Below, in pieces: positions 25,243 to 34,439 of a stretch of DNA of 64,000 bases. A model generated the notes under the pieces. The model did not search any database, was not told where the DNA came from, and saw nothing but the letters and a program-made list of their open reading frames with translations. The first letter of the stretch is position 1, and every line of letters begins with the position of its first letter. Origin of the DNA: Bradyrhizobium lablabi (GTDB lineage: Bacteria > Pseudomonadota > Alphaproteobacteria > Rhizobiales > Xanthobacteraceae). The stretch covers positions 254,025 to 318,024 of the forward strand of contig NZ_LLYB01000134.1 of assembly GCF_001440475.1 (NCBI RefSeq). The letters are read 5' to 3'. The position numbers and the translations under genes were made by a program.

Positions 25243-26565
25243 ATGACCGATCAAGCCATCAAATCCGCCGACGACCATTTCGACATCCAGGATGTGGAGC
25301 GGCGGATCAAGGCGATCTTCATCGGCTCGATCGGCAATCTCGTCGAATGGTATGATTTCTACGCCTATACCGCGTTCGCGCTGTATTTCGCGCCGGCCTT
25401 TTTTCCGAACAGCGATCCCGTCGTCCAGCAGCTCAACGCCGCGGTGCTGTTCGCGGCGACCTTCCTGATGCGGCCGCTCGGCGGCTGGCTGTTCGGCTTC
25501 ATCGCCGACCGTTATGGCCGGCGGCTGTCGCTGACGCTTTCCGTCGTCTGCATGTGCTTTGGCTCGCTGATCATCGCGGTGACACCGACCTACGCCACCA
25601 TCGGCTTCGCCGCCCCCGCCATTCTGGCGCTGGCGCGCATCATCGAGGGCTTGAGCCTCGGCGGCGAATACGGCGCCAGCGCGACCTACCTGACCGAGGT
25701 CGCCGATCCCAGGCATCGCGGATTCTATTCAAGCTTTCAGTATGTGACCCTGATCGGCGGGCAACTCACCGCCATCATGGTGCTGTTGCTGCTGCAGAAG
25801 GTGTTCCTCACGCCGGATCAGCTGAAGGACTGGGGCTGGCGGATACCCTTCGTCATCGGCGCACTGCTTGCAATCTTTGCCGCCGTCATGCGCCGCAATC
25901 TGCACGAGACCGATGCGTTTGAGGAAGCGAAGAAGCTGACAAAGCCGACCGGCTCGATCCGCGGGCTTCTGAAATATCCGCGCGAATTGTTGCTGGTGGT
26001 CGGCCTTACCGCCGGCGGCACGGCCGCGTTCTACACCTTCACCACCTACATGCAGACTTTTGTAAAACTCTCGGTCGGCCTCACCGAGGACCAGACCACG
26101 ACCGTGATCTTCGGCTCGCTGATCTTTGCGACCCTGCTGCAGCCGATCTATGGCGCCCTCTCCGATCGCATCGGCCGCAAGCCGCTGCTGATCTTCTTCG
26201 GGGCCGCCGGCACGCTGGCAACAGTCCCCATTCTGACCACACTGAAGGAAACCAAATCGCCGTTCACGGCCTTCCTGCTGATCTGCGCCGCCTGGATTTT
26301 CGTCGCCGGCTATACCTCGATCAACGCGGTGGTGAAGGCCGAACTATTCCCGACCAATGTCCGCGCACTCGGCGTCGGCCTGCCCTATGCCATCACGGTA
26401 TCGCTGTTCGGCGGCACCGCACCCGCGGTCGCGCTCTATTTCAAGACGATGGGGCATGAGGACTGGTTCTACTATTATCTCAGCGGCATGATCTTCCTCT
26501 CACTCCTCATCTATGCGACCATGCGCGACACCAAGCATGCGTCCGCCATGCATCGCCACGAGTGA
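25243..26565 (+). CDS. MFS transporter, metabolite:H+ symporter (MHS) family
   Basis: 440 residues, twelve predicted membrane segments. Typical MHS features: an N-terminal SIGNLVEWYDFYAYT motif, the loop motif GFIADRYGRRLSLT between helices 2 and 3, GLSLGGEYGASATYL after helix 4, and a second GALSDRIGRKPLL loop in the middle. It resembles alpha-ketoglutarate/dicarboxylate permeases. The start has a GGAGACGG ribosome site. The Mo-oxidoreductase gene starts only 9 bases after its stop, so the two are probably cotranscribed. The substrate is likely an organic acid. Confidence 0.88.
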   Translation: MTDQAIKSADDHFDIQDVERRIKAIFIGSIGNLVEWYDFYAYTAFALYFAPAFFPNSDPVVQQLNAAVLFAATFLMRPLGGWLFGFIADRYGRRLSLTLSVVCMCFGSLIIAVTPTYATIGFAAPAILALARIIEGLSLGGEYGASATYLTEVADPRHRGFYSSFQYVTLIGGQLTAIMVLLLLQKVFLTPDQLKDWGWRIPFVIGALLAIFAAVMRRNLHETDAFEEAKKLTKPTGSIRGLLKYPRELLLVVGLTAGGTAAFYTFTTYMQTFVKLSVGLTEDQTTTVIFGSLIFATLLQPIYGALSDRIGRKPLLIFFGAAGTLATVPILTTLKETKSPFTAFLLICAAWIFVAGYTSINAVVKAELFPTNVRALGVGLPYAITVSLFGGTAPAVALYFKTMGHEDWFYYYLSGMIFLSLLIYATMRDTKHASAMHRHE

Positions 26566-26574
26566 CTGATTCAG

Positions 26575-27240
26575 ATGGACAACGAGAACGAGCCGCCGCC
26601 GGAGAGCAAGCTGACGCGCAGCAAGGCACGCTGGGCGCGCGAAGGAAAATTCCTCACGGGAAAGATCTCGCGGCCTGAGGAAATGCGTCTGCCGCCGGGC
26701 CAGCACCTGACCCGGGATTGGCCGACGCTCGATCTCGGGCTGACGCCGAACATCTCGCGCGAGCGCTGGCGGCTCGACGTCTACGGTGCGGTCGAACATC
26801 CGATCTTCTGGGATTTTGCCCAGTTCACCGCGCAGCCGCAGAGCAAATTCGTATCAGACATTCACTGCGTCACGACCTGGTCGCGCTACGACAATCAATG
26901 GGAGGGATTGGCGACCCGCGATCTCCTTGAGGCCTGCCGGCCGCGCCAGGAAGCCCGCTTCGTCGTGCTGCATTCGCATGACGGCTACACCACCAACCTG
27001 CCGCTGGAAGATTTCGCCGCCGAGGACGCGCTGCTGGCCCATGGCTGGTCCGGCGCCCCGCTGGAGCAGGAGCATGGCGGCCCGGTGCGCCTCGTCGTGC
27101 CGCATCTTTATTTCTGGAAGAGCGCAAAGTGGCTGCAAAGCATCGAGTTTCTCGAACACGACGCGCCCGGCTATTGGGAAGTCCGCGGCTATCACAACCG
27201 CGGCGACCCCTGGCTGGAACAGCGCTATTCCAGCGACTGA
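26575..27240 (+). CDS. sulfite oxidase-like molybdopterin-dependent oxidoreductase
   Basis: 221 residues covering only the Mo-cofactor domain of the sulfite oxidase family, similar in size to stand-alone YedY/MsrP-like enzymes. Cys98 in SDIHCVTTWSR is the expected Mo ligand, followed by a typical NQWEG segment and the LVVPHLYFWKSAKWLQSIEF block with YWEVRGYHNRGDPW at the C-terminus. There is no Tat or Sec signal, so it is probably cytoplasmic, unlike MsrP. No heme or dimerisation domain. It sits between a permease and the OsmC-fusion gene, 29 bases from the latter. The substrate is unknown. Confidence 0.87.
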   Translation: MDNENEPPPESKLTRSKARWAREGKFLTGKISRPEEMRLPPGQHLTRDWPTLDLGLTPNISRERWRLDVYGAVEHPIFWDFAQFTAQPQSKFVSDIHCVTTWSRYDNQWEGLATRDLLEACRPRQEARFVVLHSHDGYTTNLPLEDFAAEDALLAHGWSGAPLEQEHGGPVRLVVPHLYFWKSAKWLQSIEFLEHDAPGYWEVRGYHNRGDPWLEQRYSSD

Positions 27241-27269
27241 CGCAACAACACCAAGCGAGGAGAACGCCT

Positions 27270-28490
27270 GTGCCGACGGAACGCTTCCAATTCACCGGCG
27301 AAGGCGGTCATCAGCTCGCCGCCGCGCTGGATATGCCGGATGGACCGGTGCACGCCTATGCGCTGTTCGCGCATTGCTTCACCTGCGGCAAGGATGTGCT
27401 GGCCGCCAAGCGCATTGCGACCGCGCTGGCTGCACGGGGCATCGCGGTGCTGCGGTTCGATTTTACGGGCCTCGGCTCCAGCGAAGGCGATTTCGCCAAC
27501 TCGACCTTCTCTTCCAACGTCGCCGACCTCGTCCGCGCCGCCGTTCATCTGCGTGAAACCCGCGGCGCGCCTGCGCTCCTGATCGGGCACAGCCTCGGCG
27601 GCGCCGCGATCCTTGCCGCTGCGGGGCAGATCCCGGAGGCCAAGGCGGTCGTGACCATCGCCGCGCCTTCCGATCCCGTGCACGTCACGCATCTGTTTAG
27701 GGATCGCATCGAGGACATCCGCGCGCAGGGCAAGGTAGAAGTTCAGCTCGCCGGACGGCCGTTTCACATCAAGCGCGAATTCCTCGACGACATCGCCGAG
27801 CACAGCCTGGCGGTGCACATCGCAAAACTTCACAAGGCGCTGCTGGTCATGCATTCGCCGACCGACGACACGGTCGGGATCGACAATGCGACGAAGATCT
27901 TCGTCGCGGCTAGGCACCCCAAGAGTTTCGTTTCACTATCGGGCGCGGATCATCTGCTGAGCGGTAAGCGCGATGCCGCCTATGTCGCCGGCATCATCGC
28001 CGCCTGGGCCGAGCGCTATATCGAGCCCATTGCCGCGCAGCCTGCGGCGGCAAGCGAGGCGCCGCGCAATGTCGTGGTGCGCGAAACCCGCAACGGCAAG
28101 TTCCAGCAGATCGTCACCGCAGGTCCGCATGAGATGCTGGCGGACGAGCCGCTTGCCGCCGGCGGCCAGGATACCGGACCGGGCCCCTATGATTTCCTGC
28201 TCACCGGCCTTGGCGCCTGCACGTCGATGACGATGCGGATGTATGCCGACCGCAAATCGCTGCCGCTGGAGCGCGTCACCGTGACGCTGAAGCACAGCAA
28301 GATCCACGCGAGGGATTGCGAGGAATGCGAAACGCGGGAGGGCATGCTGGATCAGATCGACCGAGTGATCACAATCGAAGGCGCGCTCGATGCCGACCAG
28401 CGCGCGCGGCTGATGGAGATCGCCGACAAGTGCCCGGTGCACCGGACGCTGAAGTCGGAGATCCGGATCGTGACGAAGGCGGCGGATTAA
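27270..28490 (+). CDS. bifunctional alpha/beta hydrolase - OsmC-family protein
   Basis: 406 residues from a GTG with a strong GAGGAGA ribosome site. The first 250 residues are a serine hydrolase with GHSLGG (nucleophile Ser108), a His-rich FAHCFTCGKD motif, Asp in HSPTDDTVG and His in SGADHLLSG. Residues about 265-406 form an OsmC domain with the two reactive cysteines Cys317 (GLGACTSMTM) and Cys388 (DKCPVHRTL), used by OsmC/Ohr proteins to reduce organic hydroperoxides. The fusion suggests hydrolysis and peroxide or thioester handling on one chain. It ends overlapping the convergent transporter by 4 bases. Confidence 0.9.
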   Translation: MPTERFQFTGEGGHQLAAALDMPDGPVHAYALFAHCFTCGKDVLAAKRIATALAARGIAVLRFDFTGLGSSEGDFANSTFSSNVADLVRAAVHLRETRGAPALLIGHSLGGAAILAAAGQIPEAKAVVTIAAPSDPVHVTHLFRDRIEDIRAQGKVEVQLAGRPFHIKREFLDDIAEHSLAVHIAKLHKALLVMHSPTDDTVGIDNATKIFVAARHPKSFVSLSGADHLLSGKRDAAYVAGIIAAWAERYIEPIAAQPAAASEAPRNVVVRETRNGKFQQIVTAGPHEMLADEPLAAGGQDTGPGPYDFLLTGLGACTSMTMRMYADRKSLPLERVTVTLKHSKIHARDCEECETREGMLDQIDRVITIEGALDADQRARLMEIADKCPVHRTLKSEIRIVTKAAD

Positions 28491-29545
28491 GCCGCTGCCA
28501 GCGGGCGGACGCGCAGTGCGCCACGCAGGCCCGCGGCGGTGCCGACGAGAATGCCGGCGAAGGCAATCAATGACGCCAGCGCCAGCGTGGAAAATCCGGT
28601 CAGCCCCTGCCCGATCGAGCAGCCGAATGCCATGACGCCGCCCGCACCCATCAGCGCGGCACCGCCGCCCGAGCGCAGCATGTGGCGCGGCGACTGAAAG
28701 CCTTCGAGCTGGAAGCGGCCCGTCAATAGCGCCGTTGCGAGACTGCCGGCGAACACGCCGAACACCGTGACGATACCGAAATTGAGCGTCGAGCCCGTCG
28801 ACAGCATGACATATTGCAGCGCGTCCGCGATCGGCGCGATGAAGGTGAGCGAAGTCACCGGCACCGGGTTGAAGTCGTCGGCGCCGAGATAGCCGGAGGC
28901 AAACCAGCCTGCGGCCACCAGCAGGCCGATCACGAGGCCGGCGGCGATCTGGCCAGGCGACCGCCGGAACGCCTGATGCGCAAAGGCAAAGATGATCAGC
29001 GCCGCGGAGATGATCGACGCGGCCAGCATGCGCGCAGCTGTTGCACTCAGGCCCGCGCCGGCGAGCAAGGCCGGCACCGAGTTCGCGGTGGTCGTTGTCT
29101 GTGACGCGCCGACCATTGCGATGCGCGACGGCGCGATCAGGCCCTTCAGCGTCATCTGCGCGAAAATCGCCAGCACGACCACCACCACAAAGGAACGGAG
29201 ATTGCCGCGCCCGAGCAGCACCAGCGCACGCGAGCCGCAGCCGTTCGACAGCACCATGCCGTAGCCGAACAACAGCCCACCAAAGAACATCACCGGCGCG
29301 GAGAAGGAAGACTGCAGATAGATCGACTTGCCGATATCGACGAACCCGCCCGCAGCCAGCAACTGCGTCATGGCAACCGCCACGCCAATCGCCAGCGCGT
29401 AGCTGCGCACCAGCCGGCCATCGCCCTCGGCCCAAAAACCCCTGAGGCTGCTGAGCAGGCAGAATCCGCTCAACAATCCCACCGATCCATAGACGAGGCC
29501 GATCAATAACCCGCTGACCACGACGATATTGGCACTGTCCAGCAC
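28487..29545 (-). CDS. YeeE/YedE-family sulfur-compound transporter
   Basis: 352 residues, roughly nine to ten hydrophobic segments, GTG start after an AGGGAA site. Conserved cysteines of the family are present: Cys29 in SGFCLL, Cys103 in SNGCGSRAL and Cys309 in AFGCSIGQG. In characterised members such cysteines relay thiosulfate or sulfane sulfur across the membrane. It is convergent with the hydrolase-OsmC gene. The single-protein form (both half-repeats on one chain) is the TsuA-like type. No TusA-like partner is next to it. Confidence 0.87.
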   Translation of the reverse strand: MLDSANIVVVSGLLIGLVYGSVGLLSGFCLLSSLRGFWAEGDGRLVRSYALAIGVAVAMTQLLAAGGFVDIGKSIYLQSSFSAPVMFFGGLLFGYGMVLSNGCGSRALVLLGRGNLRSFVVVVVLAIFAQMTLKGLIAPSRIAMVGASQTTTTANSVPALLAGAGLSATAARMLAASIISAALIIFAFAHQAFRRSPGQIAAGLVIGLLVAAGWFASGYLGADDFNPVPVTSLTFIAPIADALQYVMLSTGSTLNFGIVTVFGVFAGSLATALLTGRFQLEGFQSPRHMLRSGGGAALMGAGGVMAFGCSIGQGLTGFSTLALASLIAFAGILVGTAAGLRGALRVRPLAAA

Positions 29546-29783
29546 TGGCGTTTCCCTGTTCCCTCGCGGCCGATCCAGCCGTCACCGCTCACATAGGACG
29601 CAATTTCAGCGGTTGCTAATATGTTGGAAAGGTGCGCCCGTCCACGGACTAACGATCCAGAGAATGAATTGATCGCCGACATCGCCGACGACAGAACAAA
29701 ATCGCTGCCTCCAATTGGCGGACGGCAGGTTTATTCCCCATGAAAAAATGATGGAATCCCGCGCCTGCAGCGAATGCCTGTCT
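29546..29783. other. 238-base intergenic region
   Basis: Lies between the YedE start and the oxidoreductase stop. AT-richer than the genes, with a TTGCTAATATGTTGGAAAGG stretch at 29612-29631 that may belong to the YedE promoter. No gene, repeat or clear terminator seen. Confidence 0.4.
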
Positions 29784-30851
29784 TCAAGGCCGCAGGATCA
29801 CCCGGTCCCGCGATGAGCCGGCCACCGCGATGAAGGCAGCCTTCGCCTGTTCCAGCGGATAGATTGCACTTGACTTGATCGGGAACGGCTTGAGATGGCC
29901 GCCGGCAAAGCCGGGAGCGAGTTCGCGCAGCACCGTCCCTGTCGCGACCGAGGACAGACCGAGCGTATCGATGCCCACATAAGTGTGCTGGCCGCGATAG
30001 AACTCCAGAATGTTGAACTGCACGATGCGATCGACCGCCGCGATCAGGATCTGCCGGCCGCGCAACGCCAGCGATTGGTGCGCGGCCTGGAAGTAGGGAT
30101 CGCCCACCGTGTTAAACACGATATCGGCGCCCTTGCCGCCGGTGAGTTCGCGCACGCGCGCCGCGACATCGGTCGCAGAGGCATCGATGACCTCCACCTT
30201 TGAATTGGCGTGGCCTTCGTAAGCCTCGGCCTTGCGCACGACGCCGATCACACGCGCGCCGTGCCAGGTCGCGATCTGCACCGCCGCCTGCCCGACCTTG
30301 CCGTTGACGCCCATCACCAGCACGGTCTCGCCCGCTTTCGGAATGCCGGCGCGGCGCAGTCCTTCCATTGCGGTAACGAAGGGCACGCCGATACCGGCGG
30401 CCTCTTCCCATGAAATGCTTTTCGGCTTCTCCACCACGGCATCAAGCTCGACCACGAGATGCGAGGCATGCGTGCCGTCCCGGCGAATGCCGAGATCGCC
30501 GGAGGAGCCGAACACTTCACGCCCGATCCACCCCTGCGGCCCATCGATCACGACCCCCGCATAGTCACGACCGGGCGTGCGCGGAAAGACGGCATAGGGC
30601 ATCAGCCCGGTCGCCGCCTTTACGTCGGATGGGTTGACGGCCGCGGCCCTGACCTCGATCAGCAGATCGTTTTCGCCACGTGAGAGCGCGTGCGCTTCGA
30701 TCACAGGCGCGAGTGAAGCGGCGTCGGTGACCTTCGCCGGCAGGCGGACGCAGCGGGCCTGGACTGATTGGCTATCTGACCTGGAAGCCGGCTTCACGAT
30801 ATCCCCGGATGGCTTGAGCGCTATTCGGCGGCAGATAGCCGCGTGGCCCAT
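29784..30851 (-). CDS. zinc-less MDR alcohol dehydrogenase / quinone oxidoreductase
   Basis: 355 residues of the medium-chain dehydrogenase superfamily. The N-terminal GroES-like domain includes VNPSDVKAATG and GRDYAGVV; the nucleotide domain has VMGVNGKVGQAAVQ. The structural and catalytic Zn cysteines of alcohol dehydrogenases are missing, as in NADPH:quinone oxidoreductases. The first 35 or so residues (MGHAAICRR...) look longer than usual, so the true start may be internal, though no better Met is seen. It stands alone; the GIY-YIG gene lies upstream on the opposite-facing side. Confidence 0.8.
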   Translation of the reverse strand: MGHAAICRRIALKPSGDIVKPASRSDSQSVQARCVRLPAKVTDAASLAPVIEAHALSRGENDLLIEVRAAAVNPSDVKAATGLMPYAVFPRTPGRDYAGVVIDGPQGWIGREVFGSSGDLGIRRDGTHASHLVVELDAVVEKPKSISWEEAAGIGVPFVTAMEGLRRAGIPKAGETVLVMGVNGKVGQAAVQIATWHGARVIGVVRKAEAYEGHANSKVEVIDASATDVAARVRELTGGKGADIVFNTVGDPYFQAAHQSLALRGRQILIAAVDRIVQFNILEFYRGQHTYVGIDTLGLSSVATGTVLRELAPGFAGGHLKPFPIKSSAIYPLEQAKAAFIAVAGSSRDRVILRP

Positions 30852-30886
30852 GACTAGCCGACCGGCCGTTTAGTGCAAGAGGCTTG

Positions 30887-31204
30887 TCAAATTTCCGTCG
30901 GCTTCGGAGGGTGCCGCGACCTGCGCGCGGAAAGTTCTTTCAAGGCCGTGAAGTCACCTCGAATGAAAGCCTCCTTCTTCGCCCGGCTCCATTTCTTCAA
31001 CTTGCGCTCATTCTCTATGGCATCGGTCACCCGATCGAACCATTGTGAGAAAACCAGCGTCACGGGCAGTCTAGTGCACGTGTACCCGTCAAACGTCCCT
31101 GCTTTGTGCTGGGCAATCCTTATTTCCAACGCCGTTCGCGTCGTTCCAATGTAAAAACTCCCATCGGCGCAGCGGACGATGTAGAGAAAGGCTCCTTCCG
31201 TCAT
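30887..31204 (-). CDS. GIY-YIG nuclease-domain protein
   Basis: 105 residues, essentially one GIY-YIG domain of the small UvrC-like COG2827 type. The defining tyrosines are in LYIVRCADG and SFYIGTT, the catalytic Arg in ALEIRIAQHK, and the metal-binding Glu in AIENERKLKKW. No DNA-binding domain is attached. Composition is less GC-rich than the flanking genes. Proteins of this type are scattered among bacteria with no settled role. It is not part of an obvious operon. Confidence 0.88.
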   Translation of the reverse strand: MTEGAFLYIVRCADGSFYIGTTRTALEIRIAQHKAGTFDGYTCTRLPVTLVFSQWFDRVTDAIENERKLKKWSRAKKEAFIRGDFTALKELSARRSRHPPKPTEI

Positions 31205-31232
31205 TCCGGCCTCTGTATCATTCGCTCCAACT

Positions 31233-31333
31233 CCTCATCCTGAGGAGCTTGCGTAGCAAGCGTCTCGAAGGATGCAGGCCCGCCTGTGGCCTCATGGTTC
31301 GAGACGGCGCTTCGCGCCTCCTCACCATGAGGG
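31233..31333. repeat. palindromic intergenic repeat family B, copy 2
   Basis: CCTCATCCTGAGGAG ... GCGTCTCGAAGGATG ... CATGGTTCGAGACG ... CTCCTCACCATGAGGG. It ends 7 bases before the paaK stop (read on the minus strand, just downstream of paaK) and probably terminates or protects the 3' end of the paa transcript. Confidence 0.9.
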
Positions 31334-31340
31334 GAGAAAA

Positions 31341-32672
31341 CTAGGCTTTCGGCCGCTTGTCGTAAACCCGTTTCGCCTTGCCGAGCGAACGTTCCAGCGT
31401 GTTCGGCGCGACGGCCTTGATGCGAGCGGTGATGCCGATGGTGTTCTTGATGAAGACCGCGACCTTTTCGGCGTGCGGCAGCAGCCCGCTGCCGTCCCAG
31501 CTTTCGGGGCGGGCTTCGGCAAGCACGGTCATCTCGTCCATCCGCCCCTCGCGCGTCAGCTCGATGATGAAATGGCCGCCGCACCAGTCGGTGGCGAGCA
31601 GCGCTTCCTCGATCTGGGTCGGGAACACGTTGACGCCACGCAGGATGATCATGTCGTCGGACCGGCCGGTCACCTTCTCCATCCGCCGCATGCCGGGGCG
31701 CGCGGTGCCGGGCAGCAATCGCGTCAGGTCGCGGGTGCGGTAGCGGATGATCGGAAAGCCCTGCTTGGTCAGCGAGGTGAACACCAGTTCGCCCCTCTCG
31801 CCGTCCGGCAGCACCGCGCCAGTCTCGGGATCGATGACTTCAGGGTAGAAATGATCCTCCCAGATATGCAGGCCGTCCTTGGTCTCCACGCATTCCTGCG
31901 CGACGCCTGGGCCGATCACTTCCGACAGCCCGTAGATGTCGGTCGCGTCCATGTCAAAAGCCTGTTCGATCTCGGCGCGCATCGCGTTGGTCCAGGGCTC
32001 GGCGCCGAAGATGCCGAACTTCAGCGACGATTTTCTGGGGTCGAGGCCCTGCCGCTTGAATTCGTCGAGGATAGCCAGCATGTAGCTCGGCGTCACCGTG
32101 ATGATGTCGGGCCTGAAATCGTTGATGAGTTGCACCTGACGCTCGGTCATGCCGCCGGAAACCGGCACCACGGTGCAGCCGAGTTTCTCCGCGCCGTAAT
32201 GCGCGCCGAGGCCGCCGGTGAACAGGCCATAGCCGTAGGCATTGTGAATGATCATGCCGGTGCGACCGCCGGCGGCGCGGATCGACCGCGCCATCACCTC
32301 CGACCAGACGTCGATGTCGCCTTGCGTATAGCCGACCACGATCGGCTTGCCGGTCGTGCCTGAGGACGCATGAACACGGACGAGTTTTTCGCGCGGCACC
32401 GCGAACATGTTGAAGGGATAGTTGTCGCGCAGATCGGTCTTCACCGTGAACGGGAATTTGGCGAGATCGGAAAGCTCTCTGAAATCGGACGGATGCACGC
32501 CGGCCGCATCGAACGCCTTCCTGTAATGCGCCACATTGTCGTAGGCGTGCTTGAGCGACCAGGCGAGGCGCTTCGTCTGCAGCGCCATGATCTCGTCGCG
32601 CGAGGCGCGTTCGGCCTCGTCCAATTCAGCGCTGTAACCGCTTCCGCTGGATTTCAATTTTGCCATGGCCAT
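31341..32672 (-). CDS. paaK: phenylacetate-CoA ligase
   Basis: Activates phenylacetate to phenylacetyl-CoA with ATP, the first step of the paa pathway. 443 residues from the ATG of MAMAKLKSSG, which follows an AAGGGGAA ribosome site. The adenylate-forming core motif VRVHASSGTTGKPIVVGYT is near residue 95, followed by YGLSEVIGPG and the C-terminal RGVNVFPTQIEE segment of PaaK. It lies 25 bases after paaI and is the last gene of the paa operon. Confidence 0.95.
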   Translation of the reverse strand: MAMAKLKSSGSGYSAELDEAERASRDEIMALQTKRLAWSLKHAYDNVAHYRKAFDAAGVHPSDFRELSDLAKFPFTVKTDLRDNYPFNMFAVPREKLVRVHASSGTTGKPIVVGYTQGDIDVWSEVMARSIRAAGGRTGMIIHNAYGYGLFTGGLGAHYGAEKLGCTVVPVSGGMTERQVQLINDFRPDIITVTPSYMLAILDEFKRQGLDPRKSSLKFGIFGAEPWTNAMRAEIEQAFDMDATDIYGLSEVIGPGVAQECVETKDGLHIWEDHFYPEVIDPETGAVLPDGERGELVFTSLTKQGFPIIRYRTRDLTRLLPGTARPGMRRMEKVTGRSDDMIILRGVNVFPTQIEEALLATDWCGGHFIIELTREGRMDEMTVLAEARPESWDGSGLLPHAEKVAVFIKNTIGITARIKAVAPNTLERSLGKAKRVYDKRPKA

Positions 32673-32697
32673 GGTGCGTTCCCCTTGGTCTGTATTC

Positions 32698-33150
32698 TTA
32701 ACCGGCATCGTTGCCCGCATCCGGCAGCCATGTGCCGGCGATGGTGCGGGAATGGCCGCGGAACTCGGCGATCACGACGTCGCCGGCGGTAACGCGAACG
32801 TCATAGATGCCGGAACGGCCGTTACGCGAAATTTCGCGCGCGGTCGCGACCAGCACGTCGCCGAGCTTGCCCGGCCGGATGAAGGCGATGTCGCATTGCG
32901 CGGCGACGGTGCGCTCATTGCGCGAGTTGCAGGCAAAGGCGAAGGTGGAATCCGCGAGGAGAAAAATGAAGCCGCCATGGGCGATACGCTGGCCGTTGAC
33001 CATGTGCGGCTGCACCGTCATCGTCAGCGTCGCGAAGCCGGGTTTTACCTCGACAATCTTCATGCCGAGGCCCTTGCTGGCGTCGTCTTCCTTCCACATC
33101 GCATCCGCGCAGGCGCGGGCGATCTCGTCCGGCGAAAGCGCGACGTTCAT
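32698..33150 (-). CDS. paaI: phenylacetic-acid-pathway acyl-CoA thioesterase PaaI
   Basis: Hot-dog-fold thioesterase, 150 residues. It frees CoA from ring-hydroxylated or stalled phenylacetyl-CoA intermediates, a safety valve of the pathway. The fold motif VNGQRIAHGGFIFLLADSTFAFA contains the catalytic-region Asp and the HGG turn typical of PaaI. It sits between paaE and paaK, with a family B repeat on its 5' side. Confidence 0.92.
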   Translation of the reverse strand: MNVALSPDEIARACADAMWKEDDASKGLGMKIVEVKPGFATLTMTVQPHMVNGQRIAHGGFIFLLADSTFAFACNSRNERTVAAQCDIAFIRPGKLGDVLVATAREISRNGRSGIYDVRVTAGDVVIAEFRGHSRTIAGTWLPDAGNDAG

Positions 33151-33235
33151 AGCTGATAGCCCGCTCTGCGAGACGGTTCCACGACGTTCTCTCCCTGTGC
33201 GTACGGGCTTGTTTTCAAGCCTCGTTAGTCCAAAC

Positions 33236-33335
33236 CCTCATCCTGAGGAGCCCGCTTAGCGGGCGTCTCGAAGGATGCAGGCCACAGACGGGCCCGCATG
33301 GTTCGAGACGCGCTTCGCGCTCCTCACCATGAGGG
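33236..33335. repeat. palindromic intergenic repeat family B, copy 3
   Basis: Same layout as the copy at 31233 and nearly the same sequence. It sits inside the paa operon between paaE and paaI. Confidence 0.9.
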
Positions 33336-33345
33336 AAACAGTCTG

Positions 33346-34425
33346 TCACACATGATCGTAATCCACCACGACCTTGTCCGAACACGGCCGGGCCTGGCAG
33401 GTCAGGATGAAGCCTGCCTTCAATTCCCACGGCTCCAGCGAATAATTGAGCTCCATCTGCGCGTCACCCTCGACCAGCTTGGCGCGGCAGGTCGAGCACA
33501 TGCCGCCCTTGCAGGCGAACGGCAGATCCATGCCGGCGCGCAAGGCGGCATCGAGGATGGATTCCTCCTCGGCGACCGGCACCTCGCGGCGCTTGCCATC
33601 GATGATCAGCGACGCCATCGCCTTGGGCGGCGCGGACGTCTCGATAACTTTCTTCGGACGCGGCTTGCCGCCGAACTCCGAGACGAAGCGCTCGACGTGA
33701 ATGCGATCATCAGCGATCCCAATCTCGCGGCAGGTCGCCTCGATGTCTTCGCTCATGCCCATCGGGCCGCAGATGAAGACGTGATCGACGCTTGCCGCCG
33801 GCACCAGCGAACGCAGCAGCACGCGCACCTTTTCGCCGTCGAGCCGGCCGTGCAGGATCGGAATGTCCTGCTCCTCGCCCGAAATGACGTGGAACAGCGA
33901 CAGCCGCTGCATGAAGCGGTCCTTCAACTCCTCCAGCTCTTCGAGGAACAGCATGCTCGTGGTCGAGCGGTTGCCGTAGAACAGGAAGAAGCGGCTGCTC
34001 GGCTCGCGCGCCAGCACGCCCTTGACGATCGACAGGATCGGCGTGATGCCGCTGCCGGCGGCAAAGCCGACATAGACCCGCGCCTCCGCGGGCGCATGCG
34101 CGATGCCGAAACGGCCGGTCGGCGTCATCACATCGAGCTCGTCGCCGGCTTTCAATTCATCCGCGGCCCAGTTCGAGAACGCGCCGCCATCGACCTTCTT
34201 GACGGCAATGCGCAATTCGCCGTCGTCGGGACCGGAGCAGATCGAATAGGACCGGCGCACTTCCTCGCCGTCCATCGTCGTGCGCAAGGTGAGGTATTGG
34301 CCGGGCGTAAAGCTGTAGTCGCCCTCCAGCTCCTTCGGAATGACGAATGTCATCGACACGGCGTCAGCGGCTTCGCGGCGAAGATCGTTGACGGCCAAGC
34401 GGTGGAAACGTGGGGCGTGGGACAT
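33346..34425 (-). CDS. paaE: phenylacetyl-CoA epoxidase reductase subunit PaaE
   Basis: Electron-transfer subunit of the ring 1,2-phenylacetyl-CoA epoxidase. 359 residues from the ATG of MSHAPRFHRL; the frame upstream of that crosses a repeat and is not coding. Residues 1-240 are a ferredoxin-reductase-like domain: RRSYSIC for FAD, GSGITPILS for NADPH. Residues about 265-359 are a plant-type 2Fe-2S domain with ligands Cys305, Cys310, Cys313 and Cys343. It is separated from paaD by 103 bases that hold a family A repeat. Confidence 0.95.
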   Translation of the reverse strand: MSHAPRFHRLAVNDLRREAADAVSMTFVIPKELEGDYSFTPGQYLTLRTTMDGEEVRRSYSICSGPDDGELRIAVKKVDGGAFSNWAADELKAGDELDVMTPTGRFGIAHAPAEARVYVGFAAGSGITPILSIVKGVLAREPSSRFFLFYGNRSTTSMLFLEELEELKDRFMQRLSLFHVISGEEQDIPILHGRLDGEKVRVLLRSLVPAASVDHVFICGPMGMSEDIEATCREIGIADDRIHVERFVSEFGGKPRPKKVIETSAPPKAMASLIIDGKRREVPVAEEESILDAALRAGMDLPFACKGGMCSTCRAKLVEGDAQMELNYSLEPWELKAGFILTCQARPCSDKVVVDYDHV

Positions 34426-34439
34426 CAGTGTTTTCCCAC

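Noticed and set aside
27129..27269. 47-codon upstream extension of the hydrolase-OsmC gene
   Set aside because: It overlaps the Mo-oxidoreductase gene in another frame; the GTG at 27270 has a good ribosome site.
29784..30851. Zinc-dependent alcohol dehydrogenase call for the MDR gene
   Set aside because: The structural Zn cysteines and the catalytic Zn ligands are missing; the quinone oxidoreductase branch fits better.
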